Source: CAYFSC01 sp964345695
Lineage (GTDB): Bacteria; Bacteroidota; Rhodothermia; Rhodothermales; Salinibacteraceae
NCBI GenBank assembly: GCA_964345695.1
Contig: CAYFSC010000080.1
Location: forward strand, 1-13,086
Length of the DNA stretch: 13,086 nucleotides
Direction: 5' to 3'
Position 1 is the first letter of the stretch. Each line of letters opens with the position of its first letter. Shown here piece by piece: positions 1 through 6,913 of this stretch. The notes beneath the pieces are model-generated. The model worked only from the letters and a program-made list of their open reading frames with translations, was not told the origin of the DNA and made no database searches. A program made the translations under genes and the position numbers.

Positions 1-8
1 AAACCCTG

Positions 9-1004
9 CTAGGGGACTTCGACGGCGTTGAGGATACGCTGCACGAGGTCGGCGGCGGTGACCTGCTCGGCCTCGGCTTCGTAGGTGGTCACGATGCGAT
101 GCTGCATCACGTCGACGGCAACGGCGCGCACGTCCTCGGGGGTCACGTAGGCGCGGTGCCGTAGAAACGCGTGCACACGGGCGGCCAGGTTCAGGTTGAT
201 GCTGGCCCGCGGGGAGGCGCCGTACTCGATGAGCGGAGCGGCATCGCGCACGTTATACTGCGCGGGGCGTCGCGAGGCGAGCACCACGTCGACGATGTAC
301 TCCTCGACCCGCTCGTCGACATACAGGTCGTTGATGAGCGTCTGGGCGCGGAGAATCTGATCGGGGGATGTCACCGTCCGCACGTCGGGCTTCGCGTCGG
401 TGCGGGCCATCCGGCGCATGATTTCCAGCTCCTCGTCGCGCGTGGGGTACGGGACCTTCACCTTGAGCATGAACCGATCGACCTGGGCCTCGGGCAGCGG
501 GTACGTCCCCTCTTGCTCGATCGGATTCTGCGTTGCCAAGACGAGAAAGGGATCGTCGAGCCCGAAGGTCGTGTCGCCGATGGTCACCTGCCGTTCCTGC
601 ATGCTTTCCAGCAACGCGCTCTGCACCTTGGCCGGCGAGCGGTTGATCTCGTCTGCAAGGATGATGTTGGCGAAGATCGGTCCCTTTTTGATGGAAAACT
701 CTCCCGTTTTCTGGTTATAGACGAGCGTGCCCAGCAGGTCGGCAGGAAGCAGGTCGGGGGTAAACTGCACGCGCTGGAAGTCGGTGCCGATGGCGTCGGC
801 GAGAGCGCGCACAGTGAGCGTTTTGGCCAGGCCCGGCACGCCTTCGAGGAGGACGTGCCCATCGCCCAGGAGCCCGATCAGCAGGCGCTCGATCATGGTG
901 CGCTGCCCCACGATAACCCGGCTGATCTCATCGAGAAGGTCGTCAACGAACGCTCCTTCGTCGGCGATGCGGTCTTTGAGGTCGGAGAGGTCAACGGTGG
1001 GCAT
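9..1004 (-). CDS. MoxR-family AAA+ ATPase
   Basis: Complete 331-residue protein with a TAG stop at the window edge. It is a MoxR-type AAA+ ATPase; these act as chaperones that use ATP to remodel or load cofactors onto partner proteins, often partners with von Willebrand A domains. Visible motifs are Walker A GVPGLAKT (55-62), Walker B IILADEIN (114-121), sensor 1 ATQNP (157-161), the conserved PEAQVDRF (171-178) and sensor 2 GASPRA (262-267), followed by the C-terminal helical lid. Length matches the family. It starts 45 bp after the galactokinase-like gene on the same strand and is the last visible gene of that run. The usual partners (DUF58 and vWA proteins) would lie beyond position 1, outside this window, so the substrate cannot be inferred. 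No Shine-Dalgarno sequence precedes the ATG. The family call is firm; the specific role is not. Confidence 0.95.
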   Translation of the reverse strand: MPTVDLSDLKDRIADEGAFVDDLLDEISRVIVGQRTMIERLLIGLLGDGHVLLEGVPGLAKTLTVRALADAIGTDFQRVQFTPDLLPADLLGTLVYNQKTGEFSIKKGPIFANIILADEINRSPAKVQSALLESMQERQVTIGDTTFGLDDPFLVLATQNPIEQEGTYPLPEAQVDRFMLKVKVPYPTRDEELEIMRRMARTDAKPDVRTVTSPDQILRAQTLINDLYVDERVEEYIVDVVLASRRPAQYNVRDAAPLIEYGASPRASINLNLAARVHAFLRHRAYVTPEDVRAVAVDVMQHRIVTTYEAEAEQVTAADLVQRILNAVEVP

Positions 1005-1049
1005 GAGGCGGGAGTAAGATGGGGAAGGCAGGCACGGAGGGCGTCCGAA

Positions 1050-2273
1050 CTACACGCGGAGCATGCGGAGCGGGCGATCGAACGCGTCTTCGAACGCGTC
1101 ATTGAGCCGACGCAGGTCCTCGGCGAACGACGGAGGGCGGCCGGTCACGAGCACGGCGCCGTCACGCTCCGTCATGCAGGCGCCGTAGAGGCCATCGATG
1201 GTCAGGCTCTCGACGGCTTCGACGACGAAATCGATCGGGGCCGAGGTGCTGTCCCAGTGCGTGCGACGCGAGTTGTGCGACATCAGCAGGAGGGCGCCGA
1301 TCATCTGCCAGTCGCCTTGCCGCATCGAGGCCACGTGTTTCTGCACGCGACGGTTTTCGGTGACGAGGTGTCGCACAATGGGCTTCTGGGCGTCGCGGAC
1401 GGTGGCGTGGGCCCGCTCCAGGTCGCGATGCTCCAGGTCGCGGAACGCCGATAGCGCGTCAAATCCACCCTCACGGAGGGCGTCGAGGGCAGCCTCGGCA
1501 GTGCGATGCCGGGCCCGATGGAACGCGGCCGGCCGCGGTGGAGCCGTTCCAGGGTCGAGCAGCGCCCACCCGAGGGCCGTGTGTGCCTCGGTCTCCACCG
1601 GAAGGGACTCGCGCGTGGCCGTGTCGAGCAGCAGGAACATAGGCGGCTGCGCGGCCAGAGCGGCAATGGGGTACGCCACGCTGTAGGGCCGACCGGTGAC
1701 GCGCGCAACGGCGCGGGTCACGGCCGGCACCACCTCGTCCCGTACGTCGCTCGCCCGTTCCACGGCCGACGGCGTCCCCGCATCGAGGGCATCGAGCGCT
1801 TGCACAAGGGACGCCGCGAGCGCTGCCCAGTAGCTGTCGCGGCACACGCCGGGCACCGTACTTGCCACCGCCACGTGAAACGGCTCGGCATCGAGCGCGC
1901 GCAGCAACGCGTGCGTTTCCACCGCCCACTCCGGGGCGGAACCGGCCTCGACGTCGGCGGCCGCGAACTCCTGGTGGCCGTTGTCACGCACACTCAGGAG
2001 GCGCGGGGCGGCGTCGGCACGCGTAACGGCCACCGCCACACCGGGCGGTATCGACAGCATGAGAGCGAAGCCGTCGGAATAGTGGGTATGATCGGCCTGG
2101 ACGGCAATGGACCCGTGCGCAAAGGCCGTGGCGATCGCCGATGCGTCGGTGTCGACCTGTGCTGCCAGCGTCGCCCGCGCGCTCTGCTTCAGCGCACCGG
2201 CGGATGGGGCATCGGCAAAGGGGGACAGGGACGGTGGGGCCCACGTGTGGGTCGAACGAGGGTCGGCACGCAT
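1050..2273 (-). CDS. Galactokinase-like GHMP-fold protein, probably catalytically dead
   Basis: 407 residues. Three stretches align by eye with galactokinase in the right order. HGSIAVQADHTHYSDG (53-68) matches the GRVNLIGEHTDYNGG signature; residues 136-160 match the ATP-binding GLSSSA helix region; RHLVTENRRV (301-310), SHNSRRTHW (332-340) and GLYGACMTERDG (361-372) match the C-terminal half, including the RMTGGGFGG loop. Key residues are lost. The signature Arg is Ser55, the glycine/serine-rich ATP loop reads VPGVCRDSYWAAL, the catalytic Asp position falls on Tyr201 (followed by Pro rather than Gln), and the GGGFGG loop is gone. I infer a GHMP-fold pseudoenzyme, perhaps a sugar binder or regulator. 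The frame is open throughout, so it is not an obvious pseudogene. The start is uncertain, since the first 45 or so residues have no visible family match. It lies 64 bp after fmt and 45 bp before the MoxR gene, same strand. Confidence 0.8.
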   Translation of the reverse strand: MRADPRSTHTWAPPSLSPFADAPSAGALKQSARATLAAQVDTDASAIATAFAHGSIAVQADHTHYSDGFALMLSIPPGVAVAVTRADAAPRLLSVRDNGHQEFAAADVEAGSAPEWAVETHALLRALDAEPFHVAVASTVPGVCRDSYWAALAASLVQALDALDAGTPSAVERASDVRDEVVPAVTRAVARVTGRPYSVAYPIAALAAQPPMFLLLDTATRESLPVETEAHTALGWALLDPGTAPPRPAAFHRARHRTAEAALDALREGGFDALSAFRDLEHRDLERAHATVRDAQKPIVRHLVTENRRVQKHVASMRQGDWQMIGALLLMSHNSRRTHWDSTSAPIDFVVEAVESLTIDGLYGACMTERDGAVLVTGRPPSFAEDLRRLNDAFEDAFDRPLRMLRV

Positions 2274-2337
2274 TGCAAGGCAGCGGTTGCGGAGGTCGAT
2301 GGGGGCAGAATGGGCGTGCGGCGCGGTCCAGCCGGTA

Positions 2338-3270
2338 TCAGGTGTCGCTGGTTCCGAACCGATCGCCAGACGCGAGCGCGTAACCGTTCAGAAAGTCCGC
2401 CGCGTTGAGGCGCCGCTTTCCGGGCTGCTGGAGCGTCACGACCTCGACGGCCCCGGTGCCACACGCCACCACGAGCCGGTCGTCGGCCTCGAGTACGGTG
2501 CCCGGTGCGCCGCGCCCCTCCACCCGGCGGGAGCGGTAGATCTTCAGGCGTGTGCCGTTGTGCTGGGTCCAAGCTCCCGGATGCGGCGAGAGCCCGCGAA
2601 TGTGGTTATGCACGTGCTCACTCGTCCGGCTCCACGGGATCTCGCAATCCTCCGTCTGGATCTTGGGCGCGGGCGTGGCCTTGCTGTCGTCCTGCGGACG
2701 CGTTTCCACCGTGCCGCGATCGATGCGGCGAACCGTCTCCACGACGGCCTCGGCGCCCAGCACCTTCATCCGGTCGTGCACCGCGCCAGCGGTCTCGTTC
2801 GGGCCGATGGACATGCGCTTCTGCAGGATCATGCTGCCCGTGTCGACTTTCCGCTCCAGAAAGAAGGTGGTGACGCCGGTCTCGGTCTCTCCGTTCATGA
2901 TCGCCCAGTTGATGGGCGCGGCGCCGCGGTACTTCGGCAGCAGCGATCCGTGCAGGTTGAAGGCGCCCTTCGTGGCCGTTTCGAAGACCTTGGGCGGCAA
3001 GATCTTGAACGCGACGACGACGATGACGTCCGGATCGAGGGCGGCCACGTCCTGCGCGAAGGCGTCGCTCTTCACGTCGTCGGGCTGAAGGATCGTGTCG
3101 ACCCCGGCCTCCTGGGCAGCCGTCTTCACCGGCGTTGGGGTGACCTCCTGCCCCCGCCCTCGCGGACGATCCGGCCCTGTCACGACGGCCTCCGGGCAGT
3201 ACCCGGCCTCCACGAGTTCTGTAAGCGAGGGCACCGCAAACTCCGGCGTGCCCATAAACACCAGCGTCAT
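2338..3270 (-). CDS. fmt: Methionyl-tRNA formyltransferase
   Basis: 310 residues, the normal length. The enzyme transfers a formyl group from 10-formyltetrahydrofolate to initiator Met-tRNA in the cytoplasm. The N-terminal motif FMGTPEFAVP (5-14), the folate-site motif SLLPKYRGAAPINWA (109-123) and the catalytic triad Asn105, His107 and Asp143 (in KVDTG) are all present. The C-terminal OB-like tRNA-binding domain spans roughly 205-310. In many bacteria fmt follows def (peptide deformylase); here it follows ftsY after a 120 bp gap, and no def is visible. The ATG overlaps the end of a short 7-bp-period repeat, and I see no ribosome binding site. Confidence 0.97.
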   Translation of the reverse strand: MTLVFMGTPEFAVPSLTELVEAGYCPEAVVTGPDRPRGRGQEVTPTPVKTAAQEAGVDTILQPDDVKSDAFAQDVAALDPDVIVVVAFKILPPKVFETATKGAFNLHGSLLPKYRGAAPINWAIMNGETETGVTTFFLERKVDTGSMILQKRMSIGPNETAGAVHDRMKVLGAEAVVETVRRIDRGTVETRPQDDSKATPAPKIQTEDCEIPWSRTSEHVHNHIRGLSPHPGAWTQHNGTRLKIYRSRRVEGRGAPGTVLEADDRLVVACGTGAVEVVTLQQPGKRRLNAADFLNGYALASGDRFGTSDT

Positions 3271-3289
3271 TGTCGATTGTCGATTTTTG
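3269..3289 (-). repeat. 7-bp direct repeat abutting the fmt start codon
   Basis: ATTGTCG occurs twice in tandem on the plus strand (3269-3275 and 3276-3282), with a decayed third copy ATTTTTG (3283-3289). The first copy overlaps the complement of the fmt start codon. The rest of the 3290-3390 spacer holds a purine-rich stretch and a 12-bp GC palindrome (3361-3372) and no gene. Confidence 0.5.
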
Positions 3290-3390
3290 GAAAGCGTCCC
3301 TCGTCAAGCCTCCTTCGTCTCTGTCTCCCTCCAGAATTCTCGCCGGCGGAAAGCGAAGGACGGCGCGCGCCGAAATGAATCGATGCTGCG

Positions 3391-4365
3391 CTAGGCGTCG
3401 ACTCCTTTGAACAACCCCTCGACGAAGCCTTTTCGGTCGAACACCTGCAGGTCGTCGATGTCCTCCCCGACGCCGATGTACTTGACGGGCACCTGAAACT
3501 CGTGCGACACGCCGATGACGACGCCGCCCTTGGCGGTACCGTCGAGCTTCGTGAGGACGAGCCCGGTCACGTCCACGCTCTCAGTGAACTCTTCGGCCTG
3601 GCGGAGGGCGTTTTGCCCCGTCGAGGCGTCGAGCACAAGCAGGACCTCGTGCGGCGCACTGTCGATCTTGCGTCCCATCACGCGCTTCATCTTGGCGAGC
3701 TCGTCCATCAGCCCGCCCTTCGTGTGGAGACGGCCTGCCGTATCGATGATGACGACGTCCGAGTCGCGCGCCTCGGCAGCCTCGATCGTGTCGTAGGAGA
3801 CCGCGGCGGGGTCGGCGCCGTGCTTTTGCTTGATGACCGGCACGCCGGCCCGGTCGGCCCACACCTCAAGCTGCTCGATGGCCGCGGCGCGGAACGTGTC
3901 GGCCGCCCCCAGAAGCACATCCTTGCCCGCCTGCCGGTAGCGGTACGCCATCTTTCCGATGGTTGTCGTCTTGCCGACGCCGTTCACGCCCACGACCATG
4001 ATGACGTGCGGCGTGTCGGGCAGCGGCGCGTCGAAGTCGGCCGGGCGTTCGTCCTCGTCCTCCAGCATCATGCGCGCAATCTCATCCCGAATCAGCGTGT
4101 TGAGCTCGCTGGTGGACACATACTGCTCCTCTGAAACGCGCGCCTCAATGTGATCGATGATGTCAAGCGTCGTGTTGACGCCCACGTCGCTCGTGACGAG
4201 GATCTCTTCCAGCTCGTCGAGCAGTTCGGCGTCGACCGTGTCCTTGCCCCGGATCATGCGGTCGATCTTGCCGAAGAAGCTGTCGCGCGTCTTGTCGAGC
4301 CCTTCTTCGAGCTTCTCCTGGTCTTGCTCGTCATTGCGGTTGATGAAGCGGTCGAGAATGCCCAT
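3391..4365 (-). CDS. ftsY: Signal recognition particle receptor FtsY
   Basis: 324 residues. This is the SRP receptor GTPase, which docks ribosome-SRP complexes at the membrane and hands them to the Sec translocon. The N domain helices occupy about 15-105. The G domain carries the P-loop GVNGVGKTTT (126-135), DTFRAAA (156-162), DTAGR (208-212), TKLDGTAKGG (272-281) and GVGE (298-301). The TKLDGTAKGG and GVGEDIDDLQVFD signatures separate it from Ffh, and the Met-rich M domain of Ffh is absent. There is only a short N-terminal segment and no long acidic A domain as in E. coli, so membrane contact probably relies on the amphipathic start (MGILDRFI). It starts 45 bp after the stop of the phosphatidyltransferase gene, probably in the same operon. 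That pairing is suggestive because anionic phospholipid stimulates FtsY in other bacteria. Confidence 0.97.
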   Translation of the reverse strand: MGILDRFINRNDEQDQEKLEEGLDKTRDSFFGKIDRMIRGKDTVDAELLDELEEILVTSDVGVNTTLDIIDHIEARVSEEQYVSTSELNTLIRDEIARMMLEDEDERPADFDAPLPDTPHVIMVVGVNGVGKTTTIGKMAYRYRQAGKDVLLGAADTFRAAAIEQLEVWADRAGVPVIKQKHGADPAAVSYDTIEAAEARDSDVVIIDTAGRLHTKGGLMDELAKMKRVMGRKIDSAPHEVLLVLDASTGQNALRQAEEFTESVDVTGLVLTKLDGTAKGGVVIGVSHEFQVPVKYIGVGEDIDDLQVFDRKGFVEGLFKGVDA

Positions 4366-4384
4366 AGGCGATACAGCACCAGTG

Positions 4385-4412
4385 GATTGTGAAGGGAAAA
4401 GGGCCGATTGTT
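4385..4412 (-). repeat. 7-bp-period repeat before ftsY
   Basis: Read on the plus strand, four consecutive 7-mers are GATTGTG (4385), AAGGGAA (4392), AAGGGCC (4399) and GATTGTT (4406). The outer two match at six of seven positions, as do the first five bases of the inner two. The word GATTGT also occurs in the repeat before fmt. It fills most of the 45 bp spacer upstream of the ftsY ATG and touches the stop codon of the preceding gene. Confidence 0.4.
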
Positions 4413-5088
4413 AACGTCGTGCGTTCGTGATGGAGGCGGCTTGCACCGACGCGTCGGCGTCGTCTTCGCCACCGGCCGAGCCACCGGGCGCGCCGGCGTT
4501 GGAAAGCGGCTGCGGAGGGGACGTGCGTCGGACGGCGTTGAGAGAGCGGACAAGATACATCACGAAGGAGAACAGCAGCAGTCCGGCCGCCATCCAGAGG
4601 CACGCGTTGAATACGGGGGCATCGGCCTTGAGGACGGCGGCCAGAATGGTGAGAGCAAGCCACATCGTGGCAGCCTTCCCGGCCCAGGCGCTCATCACGA
4701 TCTGGCCCGAGCGCCGGGCGATGAGCGCGCCGCCTGCCATAACAAGCACGTCACGCCCGATGACGAGCCCGAAGAACCAGAGCGGCAGGTGCGGATCGGC
4801 GGCGCGAAACGTGAGCGCGGTCACGGTCATGATCGCCGCAAACTTATCGGCGACGGGGTCGATGACCTTGCCCCAGTCGGAGATCGTGCGCGTCCATCGT
4901 GCCACGCGCCCGTCGAGCCAGTCCGTGAGGATGGCCAGCACAACCAGTCCGAGGAGCCATTCGACGGGTCCGTCGATCCAGAGGAGCCAGGTGATCGGAA
5001 TCACCAGAACCAGCCGGCTGAGGCTGAGCGCATTCGGGATCGTCCAGAAGCGCCCGAGGTCCGGCACCGAGGGAAAGAGGGAAGCCAT
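4411..5088 (-). CDS. pgsA: CDP-alcohol phosphatidyltransferase (PgsA-like)
   Basis: 225 residues, an integral membrane enzyme with about six hydrophobic segments (roughly 24-38, 44-58, 84-96, 103-120, 138-153, 160-180). The full CDP-alcohol signature is present: D56, D59-G60, A63-R64, G73, D77 and D81, with the family's spacing. The opening WTIPNALSLSRLVL is typical of PgsA, which makes phosphatidylglycerol phosphate from CDP-diacylglycerol and glycerol 3-phosphate. The family also includes CDP-alcohol-type cardiolipin synthases and phosphatidylinositol-type enzymes, so the acceptor alcohol is inferred, not seen. A low-complexity tail rich in Gly, Ala and Asp follows residue 188. This is the first gene of the minus-strand run. 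The 206 bp between it and the divergent TolB-like gene must hold its promoter, but I find no convincing box on the minus strand. Confidence 0.88.
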   Translation of the reverse strand: MASLFPSVPDLGRFWTIPNALSLSRLVLVIPITWLLWIDGPVEWLLGLVVLAILTDWLDGRVARWTRTISDWGKVIDPVADKFAAIMTVTALTFRAADPHLPLWFFGLVIGRDVLVMAGGALIARRSGQIVMSAWAGKAATMWLALTILAAVLKADAPVFNACLWMAAGLLLFSFVMYLVRSLNAVRRTSPPQPLSNAGAPGGSAGGEDDADASVQAASITNARR

Positions 5089-5203
5089 GAAGATCGCCGT
5101 GCTCCGTTCGTGGCGTGCGAGGTTCGTCGAGGATCGTACAACCTACCACATATTTCGTTGCACGCCAGTCGTCACGCCCGCCCAATGCGTAATCCACGGG
5201 GAA

Positions 5204-5235
5204 TTTGCCTGGATCCCGTCGCACACCTATTCTTG
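5204..5235 (+). promoter_or_regulatory. Candidate Bacteroidota-type promoter of the TolB-like gene
   Basis: TTTG at 5204-5207 and TATTCTTG at 5228-5235 are separated by 20 bp. They fit the -33 (TTTG) and -7 (TAnnTTTG) elements of Bacteroidota, with one mismatch in the -7 box. Transcription would start near 5242 and leave a leader of about 50 nt before the ATG at 5295. An upstream in-frame TTG at 5205 lies inside the -33 box, which argues against using it as a start codon. The 5089-5294 spacer holds nothing else I can recognise. Confidence 0.45.
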
Positions 5236-5294
5236 AGGAAAGGGTCGTTCCGCGTTGGCGCTCCGCCCGTTCCGCACATTTATCCGGTTGCGAC

Positions 5295-6830
5295 ATGCTC
5301 CGTCCTCGCAGGATCCTCCCTCCCCGATTTCTCTTCGCTCTATCCATTGCTCTCCTGATGGCTGCAGCGCCCTTCCACCCGACCCGAGCCCAGTCCAGCG
5401 AGCTCGGCATCTTCGAGAACCATACGGACATCGGGGATCCGCACACCTCGGGCACGGCGCGCTACGACGCCGACACGCAGTCGTACGTTGTGCAGAGTCC
5501 GACGACTCCCGATCCGTCCGAACGTCGACACGTGCACGTCGCGTGGACGCGCGTCACCGGCGATGTCCTCCTCCGCACCCGCCTCGATTCAGAACGGAAT
5601 GCCTCGTCTCCAAGGGCAGGATGGGCAATCCGCGCCAGCCTCGATCCCGATGCCCCGTACGTGGAGCTCGCCGTGGAGAGCGACGGCCGATCGGTGATGC
5701 GCTATCGGCTGCCGTCCGGCGGCACGCGCGAGGTCGCGTCGTCCGTTTCGTCTCCCGACGTGCTCCAGCTCGCGCGCAGCGGCAACACGTTCGAAATGGC
5801 CGCGGCCCGGTTCGGGGATCCGTTCACGCGCAGTGAGGGGTACGGCGTGCCGCTCGGCGACACGGTGTACGTCGGGCTGTTCGTCGGGCCGTCAGCAGCG
5901 GACGAGGAGGCATCGGCGCGGTTTCGGAATGTGCGCATCGTGCGTCCCGCCCCGGACGACCTGACGCCGTACGAGGACTACCTTGGAAGCAACCTCGAAA
6001 CCCTCGACGTCGCCACTGGCCATCGAACGGTTCTTCACCGCTCGCCCGAATCGCTGCAGGCCCCCAACTGGACGCCGGACGACGAGGCGTTGATTTACAA
6101 CCACGACGGTCTGCTCTACCGGTTCGACCTGGCCACGCAGACGCCGGAGGCCATCGACACGGGCTTCGCCGACGCCAACAACAACGACCACGTGCTGTCC
6201 TTCGACGGCACGCAGCTGGGCATCAGCCACCACCCGGAGGAGCACGACGGCGCCTCCATCATCTACACGGTGCCCGTCGAGGGCGGCACGCCGACGCAGG
6301 TGACGCCGACCGGGCCGTCGTACCTGCACGGCTGGTCGCCGGACGGCCAGTTCCTCACCTACACCGGGGAGCGGAACGGACAATTCGACATCTACAAAAT
6401 CCCCGTGGACGGGGACGAGGAGATCCGTCTCACCGACACGCCGGGCCTCGACGACGGATCGGAATACACGCCGGATGGCCAGCACATCTACTTCAACTCC
6501 GTCCGCAGCGGCTCCATGGAAATCTGGCGGATGCATCCCGACGGGAGCAGCAAGGAGATGCTCACCGACGACCGGTTCAACAACTGGTTTCCACACATCT
6601 CGCCCGACGGCGAATCGATCGTGTTCCTCTCCTACCGGCCCTCGGTCCCGCCCGGCGACCATCCGTTCTACAGGCAGGTGTACCTGCGCCGGATGCCCAT
6701 CGGCGGCGGCGAGCCGACGGTCGTTGCCTATCTCTACGGCGGACAGGGCACCATCAATGTCCCCTCCTGGTCGCCGGACAGCGAGCGCGTCGCTTTCATC
6801 AGCAACACGGGGACGAATCCGCTTCGCTGA
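5295..6830 (+). CDS. Secreted TolB-like beta-propeller protein with N-terminal lectin-like domain
   Basis: 511 residues from the ATG at 5295, chosen because it opens directly with a signal peptide: a basic stretch (MLRPRRILPPR), a hydrophobic core (FLFALSIALLMAAA) and a likely cut after TRA, near residue 32. Upstream in-frame codons would bury this signal. Residues about 36-216 resemble the concanavalin/DUF1349-like beta-sandwich (FENHTDIGDPHTSGTA; AGWAIRASLDPDAPYVEL; FRNVRIV). Residues about 255-505 are TolB/PD40 propeller repeats: NWTPDDEALIYN, LSFDGTQLGIS, GWSPDGQFLTYT, EYTPDGQHIYFNS, HISPDGESIVFLS and SWSPDSERVAFIS, about six blades. The protein is probably exported to the periplasm or surface. 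Propellers of this kind bind proteins or sugars, and no catalytic residues are evident. It is not the cell-envelope TolB of a Tol-Pal operon, since no tol or pal genes are nearby. It converges on the GWxTD gene. Confidence 0.85.
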   Translation: MLRPRRILPPRFLFALSIALLMAAAPFHPTRAQSSELGIFENHTDIGDPHTSGTARYDADTQSYVVQSPTTPDPSERRHVHVAWTRVTGDVLLRTRLDSERNASSPRAGWAIRASLDPDAPYVELAVESDGRSVMRYRLPSGGTREVASSVSSPDVLQLARSGNTFEMAAARFGDPFTRSEGYGVPLGDTVYVGLFVGPSAADEEASARFRNVRIVRPAPDDLTPYEDYLGSNLETLDVATGHRTVLHRSPESLQAPNWTPDDEALIYNHDGLLYRFDLATQTPEAIDTGFADANNNDHVLSFDGTQLGISHHPEEHDGASIIYTVPVEGGTPTQVTPTGPSYLHGWSPDGQFLTYTGERNGQFDIYKIPVDGDEEIRLTDTPGLDDGSEYTPDGQHIYFNSVRSGSMEIWRMHPDGSSKEMLTDDRFNNWFPHISPDGESIVFLSYRPSVPPGDHPFYRQVYLRRMPIGGGEPTVVAYLYGGQGTINVPSWSPDSERVAFISNTGTNPLR

Positions 6831-6913
6831 TGGTTGGCGGAATGGAAGCCTGGACGGTTGGACGTGTTTTTCCTCCATCCATCCACACATCCACCCCTCC
6901 ATCCCCAAATCCG
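6831..6913. repeat. Degenerate 4-bp repeats in a convergent spacer, possible bidirectional terminator
   Basis: The spacer between two convergent stop codons is almost entirely repeats with a 4-bp step. The left part (about 6831-6865) is TGGA-like on the plus strand. The right part (about 6880-6906) is CATC/TCCA-like, in effect the complement of the left. A short T run (6869-6873) lies between them. The two halves can pair imperfectly, for example GGTTGGA with TCCATCC at six of seven positions. Such a hairpin could terminate both transcripts, but pairing is imperfect and that role is inferred. Confidence 0.55.

Noticed and set aside
1079..1100. Direct repeat of CGAACGCGTC
   Set aside because: It lies in the coding end of the galactokinase-like gene and simply encodes the repeated Asp-Ala-Phe of its C-terminus.
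171..1454. 427-codon plus-strand frame across the MoxR gene and the end of the galactokinase-like gene
   Set aside because: It is antisense to recognisable proteins and its translation is rich in Arg, Gly, His and Val with no domain.
3361..3372. 12-bp palindrome CGGCGCGCGCCG after ftsY as a terminator
   Set aside because: It can form only a 4-bp stem with a 4-nt loop, has no T run, and lies inside a likely operon.
2107..3378. 423-codon plus-strand frame across fmt
   Set aside because: It is antisense to fmt with its full catalytic triad; no motif is present in the frame itself.
5089..5165. Minus-strand promoter for pgsA (TAGGTTGT near 5136)
   Set aside because: It matches only part of TAnnTTTG and has no -33 partner at the right distance.
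5205..5294. N-terminal extension of the TolB-like protein from TTG 5205
   Set aside because: It would place a signal peptide 30 residues inside the protein and its start codon within a likely -33 box.
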